Positions 34,639-45,748 of a stretch of 64,000 nt of DNA are shown piece after piece. Positions within the stretch are counted from its first letter, which is position 1; the number at the start of each line of letters is the position of its first letter. The notes under the pieces were generated by a model. The model was not told the DNA's origin, did no database searches, and saw only the letters and a program-made list of their open reading frames with translations. This stretch comes from Priestia taiwanensis. GTDB lineage: Bacteria; Bacillota; Bacilli; Bacillales; Bacillaceae_G. The stretch lies in NCBI RefSeq assembly GCF_014638355.1, contig NZ_BMFK01000005.1, positions 1-64,000 on the forward strand. The letters are read 5' to 3'. Made by a program: the position numbers and the translations under genes.

Positions 34639-36160
34639 ATTTACTAATTAATTCTTTTTCTTGTAAGAAATCTTTGGCTATATCAGCAGCGCTTTCCCCT
34701 TCTACATTCACAAGATAATTCATCTTTCTCATCTCATCATCTATAATTTTCCCAGCTAATTTATTGAGTACACCCTCTAGCTCTGGATACTTCGCTAATG
34801 TTTCTTTTTTCATTAACGGCGCACCTTGATACGGAGGAAATAGGGATAAATCATCGTGAAGTACATGTAAATTATACTGTGCCAATTCACTATCCGTCGC
34901 ATATGCATCAATTACATCAATTTCATTTGCTTCGATTGCCGTATAACGAAGTTTTGGTTCCATTGTCTTTAGTTGTGCAAACGTAAGATGGTATAAATCT
35001 TGCATTCCTTTATACCCATCTTCACGATCTGAAAATTCAAGTGTAAAACCTACCCTTGCGTCTGTCTGTACTTTTTTCAAATCAGAAATTGTCTGTAAAT
35101 TATGTTTCGCTGCTAGCTCTTTCGTTGTCGCTAATGCATACGTATTATTAAACGCCATTGGTTGCAATAGCTTCATTCCGAATTCCTTTTCCATTCCTTC
35201 TGCTGCTTGTTTGTACACAGCAGCTTTCTCATTAGAGGTATTTGTTTCTTTCAAGAATGTAAAAAGCGCTGTTCCAGTAAACTCAGGGTAAATATCAACT
35301 TCCCCAGCTTCTAACGCATTAAAAACAAACGAAGTCTTTCCGAACCCTGGTTTTAGTTCCACCTCTAAGTCCGTATACTCCTCAATAAGCAGCTTATACA
35401 TATTAATTAATATTTCTGGTTCTGATCCAAGCTTCCCAGCAATAACTAAATCTGCTTTGCTCGATTTAGTTGCTAACATAGGAGCTGCCATTATCATAAA
35501 GACAATAACAACAACGATTCCAGTCGTCCTCATCGATTTTGCAGAAGATATTTTTTCCACAATCCGAAGGAGCCCATCAAAAATAAGGGCAAGTAATGCA
35601 GCTGGAATCGCTCCTAATAGAATCAACAGATGATCATTTCGATCGATACCGAGTAAAATAATTTCTCCTAAACCACCTGCTCCAATTAAAGCTGCCAAGG
35701 TTGCTGTTCCAACAATTAACACCATCGCCGTTCGAATGCCTGCCATCATAACTGGAAATGCAAGTGGTAATTCTACTTTCACAAGACGTTGAAGACTTGT
35801 CATTCCCATCCCTTTGGCAGCTTCGACAAGTGCGGTGTCTATTTCTTTAATTCCTGTATACGTATTACGTAAGATTGGTAATAACGCGTACACAACAAGC
35901 GCAATAATAGCCGGTACTTTTCCAATTCCCACAAGTGGAATTAATAGACCTAATAAAGCTAATGAAGGAATAGTCTGAAGAACTGCTGATGCACCGATAA
36001 TACCCTCCGCAATTTTCTCTCTTCTCGTTAAGAAAATCCCAAGTGGCACCGCAATAACCACAGCCATAATTAATGCAATGAGTGATAGCTGAATATGCTC
36101 AAGTAACGCTTTTATCACTTGCTCTTGCCTATCCTCGAATACTTGAAACAAACTATCCAT
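34637..36160 (-). CDS. ABC transporter permease fused to osmoprotectant-binding protein
   Basis: 507 residues. Residues 1-205 are a binding-protein-dependent permease (six spans; the EAA loop is VEAAKGMGMTSLQRLVKVELPLAFP). One further span (about 212-228) leads to an external substrate-binding domain (about 235-507) of the OpuC/ProX type, with VIAGKLGSEPEILINMYK and GEVDIYPEFTGTA. This fused layout is known for OpuF and EgtU importers. The substrate could be a betaine, choline, carnitine or ergothioneine. The ATG overlaps the ATPase gene by 8 nt. Confidence 0.92.
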   Translation of the reverse strand: MDSLFQVFEDRQEQVIKALLEHIQLSLIALIMAVVIAVPLGIFLTRREKIAEGIIGASAVLQTIPSLALLGLLIPLVGIGKVPAIIALVVYALLPILRNTYTGIKEIDTALVEAAKGMGMTSLQRLVKVELPLAFPVMMAGIRTAMVLIVGTATLAALIGAGGLGEIILLGIDRNDHLLILLGAIPAALLALIFDGLLRIVEKISSAKSMRTTGIVVVIVFMIMAAPMLATKSSKADLVIAGKLGSEPEILINMYKLLIEEYTDLEVELKPGFGKTSFVFNALEAGEVDIYPEFTGTALFTFLKETNTSNEKAAVYKQAAEGMEKEFGMKLLQPMAFNNTYALATTKELAAKHNLQTISDLKKVQTDARVGFTLEFSDREDGYKGMQDLYHLTFAQLKTMEPKLRYTAIEANEIDVIDAYATDSELAQYNLHVLHDDLSLFPPYQGAPLMKKETLAKYPELEGVLNKLAGKIIDDEMRKMNYLVNVEGESAADIAKDFLQEKELISK

Positions 36161-37199
36161 TACTACTTACCACCTTTTCTTGCATGGAGCGGTGTAAATA
36201 TCGAACCACACTCTCATTTGTGATGACTCCAATTACTCTTCCTTCTTTCTCTACAGCTAGCATCCCCACTTCCGTTAACTTTTTCATTACTTCTTCTATA
36301 TTCGTATCCATTGAAAGAACTGCTTCTGTCGATCGAATTTCCCCATTCTCTGTTATTCCGCGAACAACACCTTGTGCATCAAGTACAAAGAACTTCTCTC
36401 TTGTCACATTTACTTCCGCTTCTGAACTAAACGGTTTGAAATCTGTGTCTATCATTTCTTCTATGTTATATGTATTCGTATGCGTACTGAGAAACTCACG
36501 AACAAAGTCATTCGCCGGTTGTTGTACAATCATTTGCGGTGTATCACACTGTACAATTTCCCCTTTTCTCATCAAGCAAACCCTATCTCCTAGTAAAAGT
36601 GCTTCGTTCATATCATGTGTAACGAAAATAATCGTTTTCTTGATTTTCTGTTGTAACTCTTTCATTTCATTTTGTAATTGTTCTCTTGTGATTGGGTCCA
36701 GTGCACTAAATGGTTCATCCATTAACACTATATCCGGGTCTGCTGCTAATGCACGAATAACTCCTATCCGTTGTTGCTGACCACCGGAAAGTTCATTGGG
36801 CTTTTTATGCCGATAGACTTGAGGATCTAATTCGACCATCTCTAATAACTCTGTTACGCGTTTGTGGATTTTTTCTTTTGACCATTTTTTTAGTTCAGGT
36901 ACAACCGCAATGTTTTCCTCAACTGTCATATGTGGAAATAACGCAATTTGTTGTAGAACGTAGCCAATATTTCTACGTAGTTCGTGGATATTATAGTCGT
37001 GGATTTCCTTTCCATTAATAAGAATTGTTCCCGAAGTCACCTCATTTAGACGGTTCATCATTTTCATCGTCGTTGTTTTCCCACAGCCACTTGGTCCAAT
37101 AAAGACGAAGAACTCTCCTTTTTCAATATGTAAATTTAAATCGTTTACCGCTTTCGTACCATCTGGATAAACTTTTGATACATGTTCAAATGTAATCAT
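36153..37199 (-). CDS. Osmoprotectant-type ABC transporter ATPase with CBS domains
   Basis: 348 residues. The ATPase domain (1-235) has Walker A GPSGCGKTTTMK, signature LSGGQQQRIG, and Walker B DIVLMDEPFSALD. Two CBS domains (about 240-345) sense ionic strength or nucleotide in the OpuA family. Shine-Dalgarno AAAGGAGTGAACGT precedes the ATG. It is the first gene of a two-gene operon with the fused permease/binding protein; no separate binding-protein gene is needed. Confidence 0.94.
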   Translation of the reverse strand: MITFEHVSKVYPDGTKAVNDLNLHIEKGEFFVFIGPSGCGKTTTMKMMNRLNEVTSGTILINGKEIHDYNIHELRRNIGYVLQQIALFPHMTVEENIAVVPELKKWSKEKIHKRVTELLEMVELDPQVYRHKKPNELSGGQQQRIGVIRALAADPDIVLMDEPFSALDPITREQLQNEMKELQQKIKKTIIFVTHDMNEALLLGDRVCLMRKGEIVQCDTPQMIVQQPANDFVREFLSTHTNTYNIEEMIDTDFKPFSSEAEVNVTREKFFVLDAQGVVRGITENGEIRSTEAVLSMDTNIEEVMKKLTEVGMLAVEKEGRVIGVITNESVVRYLHRSMQEKVVSSNG

Positions 37200-37314
37200 A
37201 CGTTCACTCCTTTCTTTCTTAGCATTGTGAAGTGTATAGCTATCAATTTCAACTAATATGCATTAGCTTACCACAATCCCCCCTATTCCAACACCGCACC
37301 CTCCTAGTAAATAA

Positions 37315-37346
37315 AGCAGGTATATTCGTACATGAATATACCTGCT
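37315..37346 (-). terminator. Terminator of icmF
   Basis: 13-bp stem AGCAGGTATATTC/GAATATACCTGCT with a 6-nt loop, followed by TTTATTT on the minus strand, just after the icmF stop. Confidence 0.8.
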
Positions 37347-37351
37347 CACCA

Positions 37352-40300
37352 TTACATATTACGGCGATATTGTCCACCAACTTCATATAACGCTTTCGTA
37401 ATTTGCCCCAGGCTCGCAACTTTTGTTGTTTCCATTAATTCAGCGAATATATTGGCGTTTGACATCGCTGCCTCTTTTAAACGTAGGAGTGCTTCTTCTA
37501 CTCTCTCCGCATGTTTCTCATGGAAGGATTGTAAATTGATTATTTGTAATTCTTTTTCTTCATATGTTGACCGTGCTATTTCTAAATTATCTAATTCCTC
37601 AGCTAACGATTCATTTGGATTCAAATACGTGTTCACACCAATTATCGGTAATTCCCCGCTATGCTTTTGCATCTCATAATGCATCGATTCATCTTGAATT
37701 TTCCCACGTTGATACTGCGTTTCCATTGCACCTAATACGCCACCTCTGTCATTCATCCGTTCAAACTCTTGTAGCACTGCTTCTTCTACAAGATGTGTTA
37801 ACTCTTCAATAATGAACGAACCTTGCAAAGGATTTTCATTTTTCGTTAATCCATGTTCCTTCGTAATAATAAGTTGGATTGCCATCGCACGTCGCACAGA
37901 TTCTTCTGTAGGTGTTGTAATTGCTTCATCATATGCATTTGTATGAAGTGAATTACAGTTGTCATGAAGAGCCATTAGTGCTTGAAGCGTCGTACGAATA
38001 TCGTTGAAAGCAATTTCCTGTGCGTGCAAGGAACGGCCAGACGTTTGAACGTGATACTTCAATTTTTGACTCCGATCATTTGCTCCGTATTTATCACGCA
38101 TCACAATTGACCAAATACGTCGTGCGACGCGACCAATTACGCTATATTCCGCATCCAATCCATTGCTAAAGAAGAACGATAAGTTAGGTGCAAAGTCATC
38201 AATATGCATTCCTCTGCTTAAGTAATATTCAACATATGTGAAGCCGTTTGCTAGTGTAAAAGCTAATTGGGAGATTGGATTCGCTCCTGCCTCTGCAATA
38301 TGATAACCAGAAATAGATACAGAGTAATAGTTACGTACTTTTTGTTGAATAAAGTACTCTTGAATATCTCCCATTAAACGAAGCGCAAACTCCGTCGAAA
38401 AAATACACGTATTCTGGCCCTGGTCTTCTTTCAAAATATCCGCCTGAACCGTACCACGTACCGTTTGCAATGTTTTTTGCATCGTTTCTATATATTCTTC
38501 AGTCGTTAACATTCTACCAAGCTCTTGCTCACGCTTTTCCACTTGCTGATCAATTGCAGTATTCATAAACATCGCTAACAAAATTGGAGCTGGGCCGTTA
38601 ATCGTCATAGATACAGAGGTCGATGGATGGCATAAATCAAAACCACTATACAACTCCTTCATATCATCTAACGTACAAACATTCACACCACTTTCTCCAA
38701 TTTTCCCAAAAATATCTGGACGATATGAAGGGTCTTCTCCGTATAATGTTACGGAATCAAATGCAGTACTTAAACGTTTCGCTACGTCATTTTTGCATAA
38801 ATAGTGAAAGCGTGCATTCGTCTTTGAAGGTGGACCTTCTCCAGCAAATTGTCGCTTTGGATCTTCATCTGTTCGTTTAAATGGGAATACTCCGGCTGTA
38901 TAAGGGAAAGAACCAGGTACATTTTCTGTACGTACCCACGTTAAAATATCACCATAGTCTTTGTATGTTGGTAAGAGTACTTTGCGGATTTTTGTTCCAG
39001 ATAATGTTGTTGTGATTAATTTTGTTATAATTTCTTTGTCACGAATTTTCGTTACATACGTATCAGAAGTATAACGTTCCTTCATATTGTTCCACGAGTC
39101 GAGGATATACTTCGCTTCTGTTGACAAGGTATTTTCATATCGTTTCTTTTCTTTTGTAAGTACCGTAGTAACGGTAGCAGGTTGCTCCTGCAGCGCATCA
39201 ATTGCTCCCTCTAATTGATATACCTTTGATGCGATCTCTGCTTGCTTGTTGCTATCACGATGATATTTTCTTACTGTATCACTGATTTCGCGTAAATAAT
39301 AACGACGATCTGTTGGGATAATAACATTTTGCTTTTCTACTTTTCCTGGTTTAATCCATTTCGTTGTAAGAGAATTATTTGCCTTTTCATTCATTAAATC
39401 AACAAGCTTCAAAAAAACATTATTTGTACCTATATCATTGAACTGACTTGCAATTGTTCCGTATACAGGCATCTCATCTAGTTGTTTCTCAAATAACACA
39501 CGACTTCGCTGATATTGCTTCTGTACCTGCCTTAGCGCATCCTCTGAACCTTTACGCTCAAACTTATTAATAACTATTAAATCCGCATAATCAATCATGT
39601 CAATTTTCTCTAACTGCGTTGGTGCACCGAACTCACTCGTCATCACATACATACTAATGTCACTCACTGTTGCAACTTCTGCATCCCCTTGTCCGATACC
39701 ACTTGTCTCTACAATGATTAAATCAAAAAGGGCTGCTCGCAATACACGTACTGCATCTTTCACAGCTGGTGATAACTCTGAGCGCGATCCCCTCGTTGCT
39801 AAACTTCGCATGTATACGTTTGGTGAATGAATAGCATTCATACGAATACGGTCACCTAATAATGCCCCACCTGTCTTTTGTTTTGTCGGATCTACAGATA
39901 AAATCGCAATTTTCATTTCAGGAAACTCTTGCAAAAAACGACGAATTAATTCATCTGTTAATGAGCTTTTTCCAGCCCCGCCTGTCCCCGTAATACCAAT
40001 GACTGGCGCTTTTCCTTCTTGAAGCGTGATCCGCTCCAAAACATCCCCTTGCTGGTTCCCAACATTTTTCTCCACCCATGTAATTAATTTCGCAATTTGT
40101 AAAATATCTAAATGTCCGTTTCGCTCTAAATCGTCTGTCAAATCTCGGATTGTTGGGAAGTCACATTCCTTCAACATTTCATTAATCATACCTTGCAACC
40201 CTAATTTCCGGCCATCCTCTGGTGAAAATACACGAGCAATACCGTATTGATGTAGTTCCTCAATTTCTCTAGGAAGAATAACTCCTCCTCCGCCACCATA

Positions 40301-40591
40301 TACGCGAATATGCGATGCTCCTTTTTCTTGTAGCAAGTCATACACGTATTTAAAATATTCCATATGACCACCTTGATAGGAAGAAATACAAATACCCTGT
40401 ACATCTTCTTGAATAGCAGCTCGCACAATTTCTTCGACAGATCTGTTATGTCCAAGGTGAATGACTTCTGCCCCACTTGATTGCAACAAACGACGAATAA
40501 TATTAATTGAAACATCATGACCATCAAATAAGCTAGAAGCTGTAACAAAACGAACTTTACACGTCGTTTCATATACATCTGATACAATCAT
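37352..40591 (-). CDS. icmF: Fused isobutyryl-CoA mutase (IcmF)
   Basis: 1079 residues. Coenzyme-B12 enzyme that interconverts isobutyryl-CoA and n-butyryl-CoA; some also use pivalyl/isovaleryl-CoA. Domains in order: B12-binding (about 12-145, with the D-x-H of DGHDVS at 23-28 and VYGGGGGVI), MeaI-type G-protein chaperone (about 195-410, P-loop [12 protein letters not shown] at 199-210), linker, and mutase barrel (about 520-1079, [22 protein letters not shown]). Being one chain identifies IcmF rather than methylmalonyl-CoA mutase. The ATG overlaps the stop of the TetR gene by 4 nt, the last gene of the acyl-CoA cluster. Confidence 0.96.
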   Translation of the reverse strand: MIVSDVYETTCKVRFVTASSLFDGHDVSINIIRRLLQSSGAEVIHLGHNRSVEEIVRAAIQEDVQGICISSYQGGHMEYFKYVYDLLQEKGASHIRVYGGGGGVILPREIEELHQYGIARVFSPEDGRKLGLQGMINEMLKECDFPTIRDLTDDLERNGHLDILQIAKLITWVEKNVGNQQGDVLERITLQEGKAPVIGITGTGGAGKSSLTDELIRRFLQEFPEMKIAILSVDPTKQKTGGALLGDRIRMNAIHSPNVYMRSLATRGSRSELSPAVKDAVRVLRAALFDLIIVETSGIGQGDAEVATVSDISMYVMTSEFGAPTQLEKIDMIDYADLIVINKFERKGSEDALRQVQKQYQRSRVLFEKQLDEMPVYGTIASQFNDIGTNNVFLKLVDLMNEKANNSLTTKWIKPGKVEKQNVIIPTDRRYYLREISDTVRKYHRDSNKQAEIASKVYQLEGAIDALQEQPATVTTVLTKEKKRYENTLSTEAKYILDSWNNMKERYTSDTYVTKIRDKEIITKLITTTLSGTKIRKVLLPTYKDYGDILTWVRTENVPGSFPYTAGVFPFKRTDEDPKRQFAGEGPPSKTNARFHYLCKNDVAKRLSTAFDSVTLYGEDPSYRPDIFGKIGESGVNVCTLDDMKELYSGFDLCHPSTSVSMTINGPAPILLAMFMNTAIDQQVEKREQELGRMLTTEEYIETMQKTLQTVRGTVQADILKEDQGQNTCIFSTEFALRLMGDIQEYFIQQKVRNYYSVSISGYHIAEAGANPISQLAFTLANGFTYVEYYLSRGMHIDDFAPNLSFFFSNGLDAEYSVIGRVARRIWSIVMRDKYGANDRSQKLKYHVQTSGRSLHAQEIAFNDIRTTLQALMALHDNCNSLHTNAYDEAITTPTEESVRRAMAIQLIITKEHGLTKNENPLQGSFIIEELTHLVEEAVLQEFERMNDRGGVLGAMETQYQRGKIQDESMHYEMQKHSGELPIIGVNTYLNPNESLAEELDNLEIARSTYEEKELQIINLQSFHEKHAERVEEALLRLKEAAMSNANIFAELMETTKVASLGQITKALYEVGGQYRRNM

Positions 40592-41226
40592 TTGTTAACC
40601 CCCGTCCCTTTGCTTTGGATAAACTCTGTTAACCATGTTGCTTGCATCGTAATATACTCTTCCATTGTGAAAAGCTTCTGGATCACCCAACGACGAAATG
40701 CCCACATTTGTCCTTGTACAAAAATAGTATTAGAAAGAAACTTCACTTCCGTTTCTGTTAAAGAAGCTACATTGTTCTTAACACATTGAGAGAGTAACAC
40801 TTCAAACATTCTAACCATGTCTAATTCTTTTTGAAGTACATATTTCCTTGATTCCTTAGAAAGTGAGTGCACTTCTTGATACATGAATAACACTTCATCT
40901 TGCAAGTCATTCATTACTTTAAAGTAGTTCGACATTGCCACAATGACATTTTGCAGCGAACCGTCACTACTCGTAATGACACTTTCAAGGCGTGTTCGTA
41001 CTTCTCCATAAATACTGTCACATACTAAATACAAAATATCTTCCTTCGTACGAATATATTCATATAACGTACCAATACTAAATCCTGCTTCTTTTGCAAT
41101 TTCTCGCGTTGTTGTGCGATGAAACCCTTTTTGTTTAAAAAGGCTCATCGCGCCATTAATGAGTTGACTTCGTCGTAGCGCAATGAGCTTTTCATCTTTC
41201 ACAGAGGCATGTATGGTTGGCTTCAT
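40588..41226 (-). CDS. TetR-family regulator, FadR-like
   Basis: 212 residues. N-terminal helix-turn-helix (about residues 14-58: [31 protein letters not shown] in sequence, then [16 protein letters not shown]) and a C-terminal ligand-binding domain. It sits in the acyl-CoA operon, so an acyl-CoA is the likely ligand. Two candidate operators, at 45714-45729 and 48052-48069, lie before thl and fadF. ATG 41226 follows AAAAGGTGGTTGAG. A longer open frame upstream overlaps the acyl-CoA dehydrogenase gene and is not real. Confidence 0.9.
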   Translation of the reverse strand: MKPTIHASVKDEKLIALRRSQLINGAMSLFKQKGFHRTTTREIAKEAGFSIGTLYEYIRTKEDILYLVCDSIYGEVRTRLESVITSSDGSLQNVIVAMSNYFKVMNDLQDEVLFMYQEVHSLSKESRKYVLQKELDMVRMFEVLLSQCVKNNVASLTETEVKFLSNTIFVQGQMWAFRRWVIQKLFTMEEYITMQATWLTEFIQSKGTGVNK

Positions 41227-41260
41227 TGTTCTCAACCACCTTTTCTCGAAAATACTCCTT

Positions 41261-42394
41261 CTATAACATTCTTGAAATAACAAGCCTTTGTATTTCTTGT
41301 GTACCTTCATAAATTTGCGTAATCTTCGCATCACGCATGTAACGCTCAACTGGATAGTCTCTTGTATAGCCATATCCACCAAATACTTGTACTGCCTCTG
41401 TTGTTACTTGCATCGCGATATCTCCCGCAAATAACTTTGACATTGCCGATTGCTTTCCATATGGTAGCCCTTGCGACTCTAACCAAGCTGCCTGATACGT
41501 TAATAATCTCGCCGCCTCTACACTCGTCGCCATATCAGCTAACTTGAACGCAATTCCTTGTTGCTGAATAATCGGCTTTCCAAATTGATGACGCTCCTTC
41601 GCATACGAAACAGCCGCATCTAGCGCTCCTTGTGCAATTCCTACTGCTTGTGCTGCAATACCATTTCGACCTCCATCTAATGTTTGCATCGCAATTTTGA
41701 ACCCTTCATTTTCTACTCCTAATACATTTTCAACTGGTACGTTGCAATCTTCAAAGATAATTTCTGTCGTTAAGGAAGAACGAATACCCAATTTGCTCTC
41801 TTTCTTACCAACTGAAAATCCTGGCGTATCTTTTTCAATAATGAATGCTGTTGTCCCTTTATGTTTCGATGATGGATCTGTTAGAGCAAACACAACATAA
41901 ATATCCGCTTCGCCACCGTTTGTAATGAAGATCTTCGAACCATTTAATACGTAATGATCCCCGTTACGCACAGCTGTTGTACGCATGCTTGCTGCATCCG
42001 ATCCTGAATTTGGCTCAGTTAAGCCATATGCCCCCATCTTCGTTCCTTCTGCCATTGGACGTAAATATTTTTGCTTCTGTTCTTCTGTTCCGAATGTATA
42101 AATCGGCCATCCAGCTAATGACGTATGGGCCGATAATGTTACGCCAGTAGATGCACATACACGAGATAATTCTTCTACCGCAATTACATACGCTAAATAG
42201 TCACTACCGATACCGCCATATTCCTCTGACCACGGAATACCTGTTAAGCCCAGCGATGCCATTTGATCAAAGATTGTTCGGTCAAAGCGCTCTTCCTCGT
42301 CACGAATAGCGGCTGTCGGTTCCACTTCATTTTTTGCAAATTCGCGTACCATTTTTCGAATCATTTCATGTTCTGCTGATAAGTGAAAATTCAT
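41261..42394 (-). CDS. Acyl-CoA dehydrogenase
   Basis: 377 residues. FAD enzyme that introduces the alpha-beta double bond in acyl-CoA. It has [15 protein letters not shown] (FAD/substrate contact), [21 protein letters not shown] and the catalytic base Glu363 in [10 protein letters not shown], the short/branched-chain type. AcdA/MmgC-like. Shine-Dalgarno CCAGGGGGAATAG precedes the ATG. It lies 17 nt after the second dehydrogenase and precedes the TetR gene. Confidence 0.95.
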   Translation of the reverse strand: MNFHLSAEHEMIRKMVREFAKNEVEPTAAIRDEEERFDRTIFDQMASLGLTGIPWSEEYGGIGSDYLAYVIAVEELSRVCASTGVTLSAHTSLAGWPIYTFGTEEQKQKYLRPMAEGTKMGAYGLTEPNSGSDAASMRTTAVRNGDHYVLNGSKIFITNGGEADIYVVFALTDPSSKHKGTTAFIIEKDTPGFSVGKKESKLGIRSSLTTEIIFEDCNVPVENVLGVENEGFKIAMQTLDGGRNGIAAQAVGIAQGALDAAVSYAKERHQFGKPIIQQQGIAFKLADMATSVEAARLLTYQAAWLESQGLPYGKQSAMSKLFAGDIAMQVTTEAVQVFGGYGYTRDYPVERYMRDAKITQIYEGTQEIQRLVISRML

Positions 42395-42411
42395 TTTCTA
42401 TTCCCCCTGGT

Positions 42412-43533
42412 TCATATATGTTTACTAATCACGATACGTTGTATTTCACTCGTACCTTCGTATATTTGGGTAATCTTCGCATCTCGGAAATAACGCTCAG
42501 CTGGCGTCTCTGTTGTTGCACCGTATTCACCAACTAATTGAACAACTCTCGTGGCTATATCTACTGCCGTTTTGGAAGCAAATACTTTTGCCATCGAGGC
42601 TTCTTTGCTACATTTCACCCCTCGTTCCCTCAAAGAGGCAGCCCGGTAGACTAATAGTTTCGCAGCTTCAATAGTCGTCGCCATCTCGGCAAATATACCT
42701 GCGATAAGCTGATTATCTAGTAGTAATTGTCCTTCTCTGTACGTTTCCTTCGCATATCGAAGCGCATATTCAAATGCTGCTTCTGCTATCCCAAGTGCTT
42801 GTGCTGCAATACCAATACGACCTACATCAAGGTTAGCCATGGCAATACTAAAGCCTCTTCCTTCTTCTCCTAGCAAACTCTCCTTTCGTAGTTTCATATC
42901 TTCAAATGTTAATTGCACCGTCCGAGAGCCGTGTAATCCCATCTTCTTCTCATCTTTACCAACGATAAATCCTTCCGTATCGGCATCTACAATAAAAGCT
43001 GAAATACCTCTTGCCCCTTTATTCAAGTTCGTCTTCGCAAATACGATATAGACATTTGCTTCTCCACCGTTCGTAATGAATACTTTGGAGCCATTCAATA
43101 CATAATAATCATCTTTTTTGACTGCTGTTGTGCGAATATTCCCTGCATCTGATCCGGCTTGCGTTTCAGTTAAAGCAAAAGCGCCTATGTACTCCCCAGA
43201 CGCTAACTTCGGCACGTATTTTTTCTTCTGTTCCTCTGTACCGAAGTACAAAATAGGATTTGTACATACAGACGTATGCACAGCAAGAATCACCCCTATG
43301 GTAGCGCTTACTTTTGAAAGTTCGTGTAATCCAATAATATACGATGTAAAATCCGCCTCCATGCCACCGTAGATGTTAGGGATAGGGATACCCATTAATC
43401 CTAATGTACCCATTTGTTTCACTACTTTTGTCGGAAACACTCCTTGCTCCATCTGTGGCACAAAAGGAGCTATTTCCTTTTGTGCAAAGTCTCGGATGAT
43501 ACGTTGCATGTTTTGTTGTTCTGCTGTAAACAC
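42412..43533 (-). CDS. Acyl-CoA dehydrogenase, second paralogue
   Basis: 373 residues. Same family as its downstream neighbour (similar length and motifs: FALTETQAGSDAGNI, FVIT-like [13 protein letters not shown], catalytic Glu359 in IYEGTSEIQR), but clearly divergent, e.g. LVGEYGATTETPAERYFRDAKI in place of the FGGYGYT loop. The two probably differ in chain length or branching preference. GTG start at 43533 with GGGGG 8 nt upstream. It follows hbd with a 26-nt gap. Confidence 0.94.
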   Translation of the reverse strand: MFTAEQQNMQRIIRDFAQKEIAPFVPQMEQGVFPTKVVKQMGTLGLMGIPIPNIYGGMEADFTSYIIGLHELSKVSATIGVILAVHTSVCTNPILYFGTEEQKKKYVPKLASGEYIGAFALTETQAGSDAGNIRTTAVKKDDYYVLNGSKVFITNGGEANVYIVFAKTNLNKGARGISAFIVDADTEGFIVGKDEKKMGLHGSRTVQLTFEDMKLRKESLLGEEGRGFSIAMANLDVGRIGIAAQALGIAEAAFEYALRYAKETYREGQLLLDNQLIAGIFAEMATTIEAAKLLVYRAASLRERGVKCSKEASMAKVFASKTAVDIATRVVQLVGEYGATTETPAERYFRDAKITQIYEGTSEIQRIVISKHI

Positions 43534-43559
43534 ACACTTACCCCCTCTACGTGAGCAAA

Positions 43560-44411
43560 TTAACTGTATTCATAAAATCCTCTTCCACTTTTCTTACCAA
43601 GCCATCCTGCATGTACGTACTTTCGTAACAATGGACAAGGGCGATACTTATCATCCCCTAATCCCTCATGTAGTACTTCCATGATATAGAGGCATGTATC
43701 AAGGCCAATGAAATCAGCTAAGGTTAATGGTCCCATCGGATGATTCATCCCAAGCTTCATAATGCCATCAATGGCTTCTTTCGTTGCCACACCCTCATAT
43801 AACGTATAAATGGCTTCGTTAATCATCGGCAGCAAAATACGATTGGACACAAATCCAGGGAAATCATGCACAACAATTGGCGTCTTACCAACACTTTTTG
43901 TTACTGCTTCAATCGTCTCATACACCGCATCCCCTGTTTGCAGGCCACGTATAATTTCTACTAACTGCATCACTGGTACTGGATTCATGAAGTGCATACC
44001 AATTACTTTTTCTGGCCGCTTCGTTACTGCTGCTAATTCTGTAATAGGAAGAGACGATGTATTTGTCGCTAAAATAGTATGTAACGGTGCTAATTCATCT
44101 AATTGGCGGAAAATAGCTTTCTTAATGTCCATCTTTTCAATCACTGCTTCGATGACAAGTTCTACGTTTTTTACTGGAGAAATGTCAGTAGTAGGTGTAA
44201 TACGTTGCAAAATATTCACTTTCTCTTCTTCTGTTAAACGTCCCTTTTCTACTTGTCTTGCAAGGTTACGTGTAATTGTTTCGAGTCCTCGTGTCACTTG
44301 CTCTTCTTGAATATCTTGTAACCAAACACGATAACCTGCCGCTGCACATACATGGGCGATACCAGCCCCCATCTGCCCTGCTCCAATAACCATGATATTT
44401 TGTACGTTCAT
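43560..44411 (-). CDS. 3-hydroxybutyryl-CoA dehydrogenase
   Basis: 283 residues, MmgB/Hbd family. NAD-binding GAGQMG (residues 10-15), then ATNTSSLPITELA and GMHFMNPVPVMQLVEIIRG with catalytic His/Glu, and GFVSNRILLPMINEAIYTL. It oxidises or reduces the 3-hydroxyacyl-CoA between the dehydrogenase and thiolase steps. ATG 44411 follows AAAGGGATGTGACG. Lies between thl and the second acyl-CoA dehydrogenase. Confidence 0.95.
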   Translation of the reverse strand: MNVQNIMVIGAGQMGAGIAHVCAAAGYRVWLQDIQEEQVTRGLETITRNLARQVEKGRLTEEEKVNILQRITPTTDISPVKNVELVIEAVIEKMDIKKAIFRQLDELAPLHTILATNTSSLPITELAAVTKRPEKVIGMHFMNPVPVMQLVEIIRGLQTGDAVYETIEAVTKSVGKTPIVVHDFPGFVSNRILLPMINEAIYTLYEGVATKEAIDGIMKLGMNHPMGPLTLADFIGLDTCLYIMEVLHEGLGDDKYRPCPLLRKYVHAGWLGKKSGRGFYEYS

Positions 44412-44500
44412 TCTTCTCGTCACATCCCTTTCGTTAAGATACACACACATCACAAGGAATACAGATGTATGCCTTGTGACAGTATGTTTAGACAAAAAGA

Positions 44501-45691
44501 TTATTCACTTTTCGGTACTTCAATCATAATTGCATCACCTTGACCGCCGCCGCTGCAAATCGCCGCAATACCAATGCCGCCACCACGTTGCTTTAATGCA
44601 TGCATTAACGTCACAACGATACGACATCCACTTGCGCCAATTGGATGCCCTAGTCCAACAGCACCACCATTTACATTCATTTTACTTAAATCGACACCTG
44701 CTGTTTCTTCACACGCTACTGCAACAAGCGCAAATGCCTCATTTACTTCAAATAAGTCAATTTCGTCCACTGTTTTTCCTGTTTTCTTTAATAACGCATT
44801 AATTGCGTATCCTGGCGTTAGAGGGAAATCTTTCGCTTCTACACCAATTGCCGCGTGACCCAAAACATATGCAAATGGTTTTTTTCCTTCTGCTAACACA
44901 CGTTCTTCACTCATTAACACAACTGCCGCTGCTCCGTCATTAATAGAAGAAGCATTCCCTGCTGTTACCGTTGCATTCTTATCAAAAGCAGGACGCAATG
45001 TTGACAACTTTTCTAATGTTGTATCTGCACGTGGACCCTCATCCACCTCTACTAACAATGGGTTTCCTTTTCGTTGTGGAACTTCGACTGGTACGATTTC
45101 ATCTTTGAATAAACCTTCCTTTTGCGCTTTTACAGCTTTTAAATGACTATTAACAGCCCACTCATCTTGACGCTCTCTTGAAATGTTATGTTCCGCAGCA
45201 ACATTTCCACCGTAAATGCCCATGTGTAAGCCCGAATATGCACACGTAATACCATCTGCTAAAATGGAATCTTTTGCTTCACTGTTCCCTAAGCGATAAC
45301 CCCATCTTGCATTTTCTAAGTAGTATGGTGCATTGCTCATTAACTCCATACCACCAGCAACAATCAATGATTCGTCACCACAGCGAATGATTTGATCTGC
45401 TAATGTAATGCTACGTAAGCCAGATGCACATACTTTGTTAATTGTTTCTGTCTTTACATCCCAATTGAGACCAGCTTTTATTGCTGCTTGACGTGACGGA
45501 ATTTGTCCTTGAGAAGCCTGCAATACTGTACCAAAAATTACCTCTCCAACATCACTTCCATCAACGTCTGCTCGCTTCAAGACCTCTTTAATAACGATAC
45601 CACCTAAATCAGCTGCCTTTAACGAACCAAACGCACCACCAAATTTCCCAATCGGTGTTCTTGCTCCACTTACAATAACAGTTCTAGTCAT
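44501..45691 (-). CDS. Acetyl-CoA acetyltransferase (thiolase)
   Basis: 396 residues. Biosynthetic/degradative thiolase of the MmgA/ThlA type; splits or forms acetoacetyl-CoA. Nucleophile Cys88 in NKVCASGLRS, then EAFALVAVA, GGAVGLGHPIGASGCR (active-site His) and the C-terminal CSGGGQGDA. Shine-Dalgarno AAGGAGTGGGG precedes the ATG. A palindrome TTGAGCG-AA-CGCTCAA lies 23 bp before the start, so the TetR regulator probably acts here. Confidence 0.96.
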   Translation of the reverse strand: MTRTVIVSGARTPIGKFGGAFGSLKAADLGGIVIKEVLKRADVDGSDVGEVIFGTVLQASQGQIPSRQAAIKAGLNWDVKTETINKVCASGLRSITLADQIIRCGDESLIVAGGMELMSNAPYYLENARWGYRLGNSEAKDSILADGITCAYSGLHMGIYGGNVAAEHNISRERQDEWAVNSHLKAVKAQKEGLFKDEIVPVEVPQRKGNPLLVEVDEGPRADTTLEKLSTLRPAFDKNATVTAGNASSINDGAAAVVLMSEERVLAEGKKPFAYVLGHAAIGVEAKDFPLTPGYAINALLKKTGKTVDEIDLFEVNEAFALVAVACEETAGVDLSKMNVNGGAVGLGHPIGASGCRIVVTLMHALKQRGGGIGIAAICSGGGQGDAIMIEVPKSE

Positions 45692-45713
45692 TCTTTTTCC
45701 CCACTCCTTCTAT

Positions 45714-45729
45714 TTGAGCGAACGCTCAA
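45714..45729 (-). promoter_or_regulatory. Candidate TetR operator before thl
   Basis: TTGAGCG (45714-45720) AA CGCTCAA (45723-45729): perfect 7-bp arms, 22 bp upstream of the thiolase start, in a position to block transcription or translation initiation. Confidence 0.6.
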
Positions 45730-45748
45730 TCAGTAATATGTATGAAAA

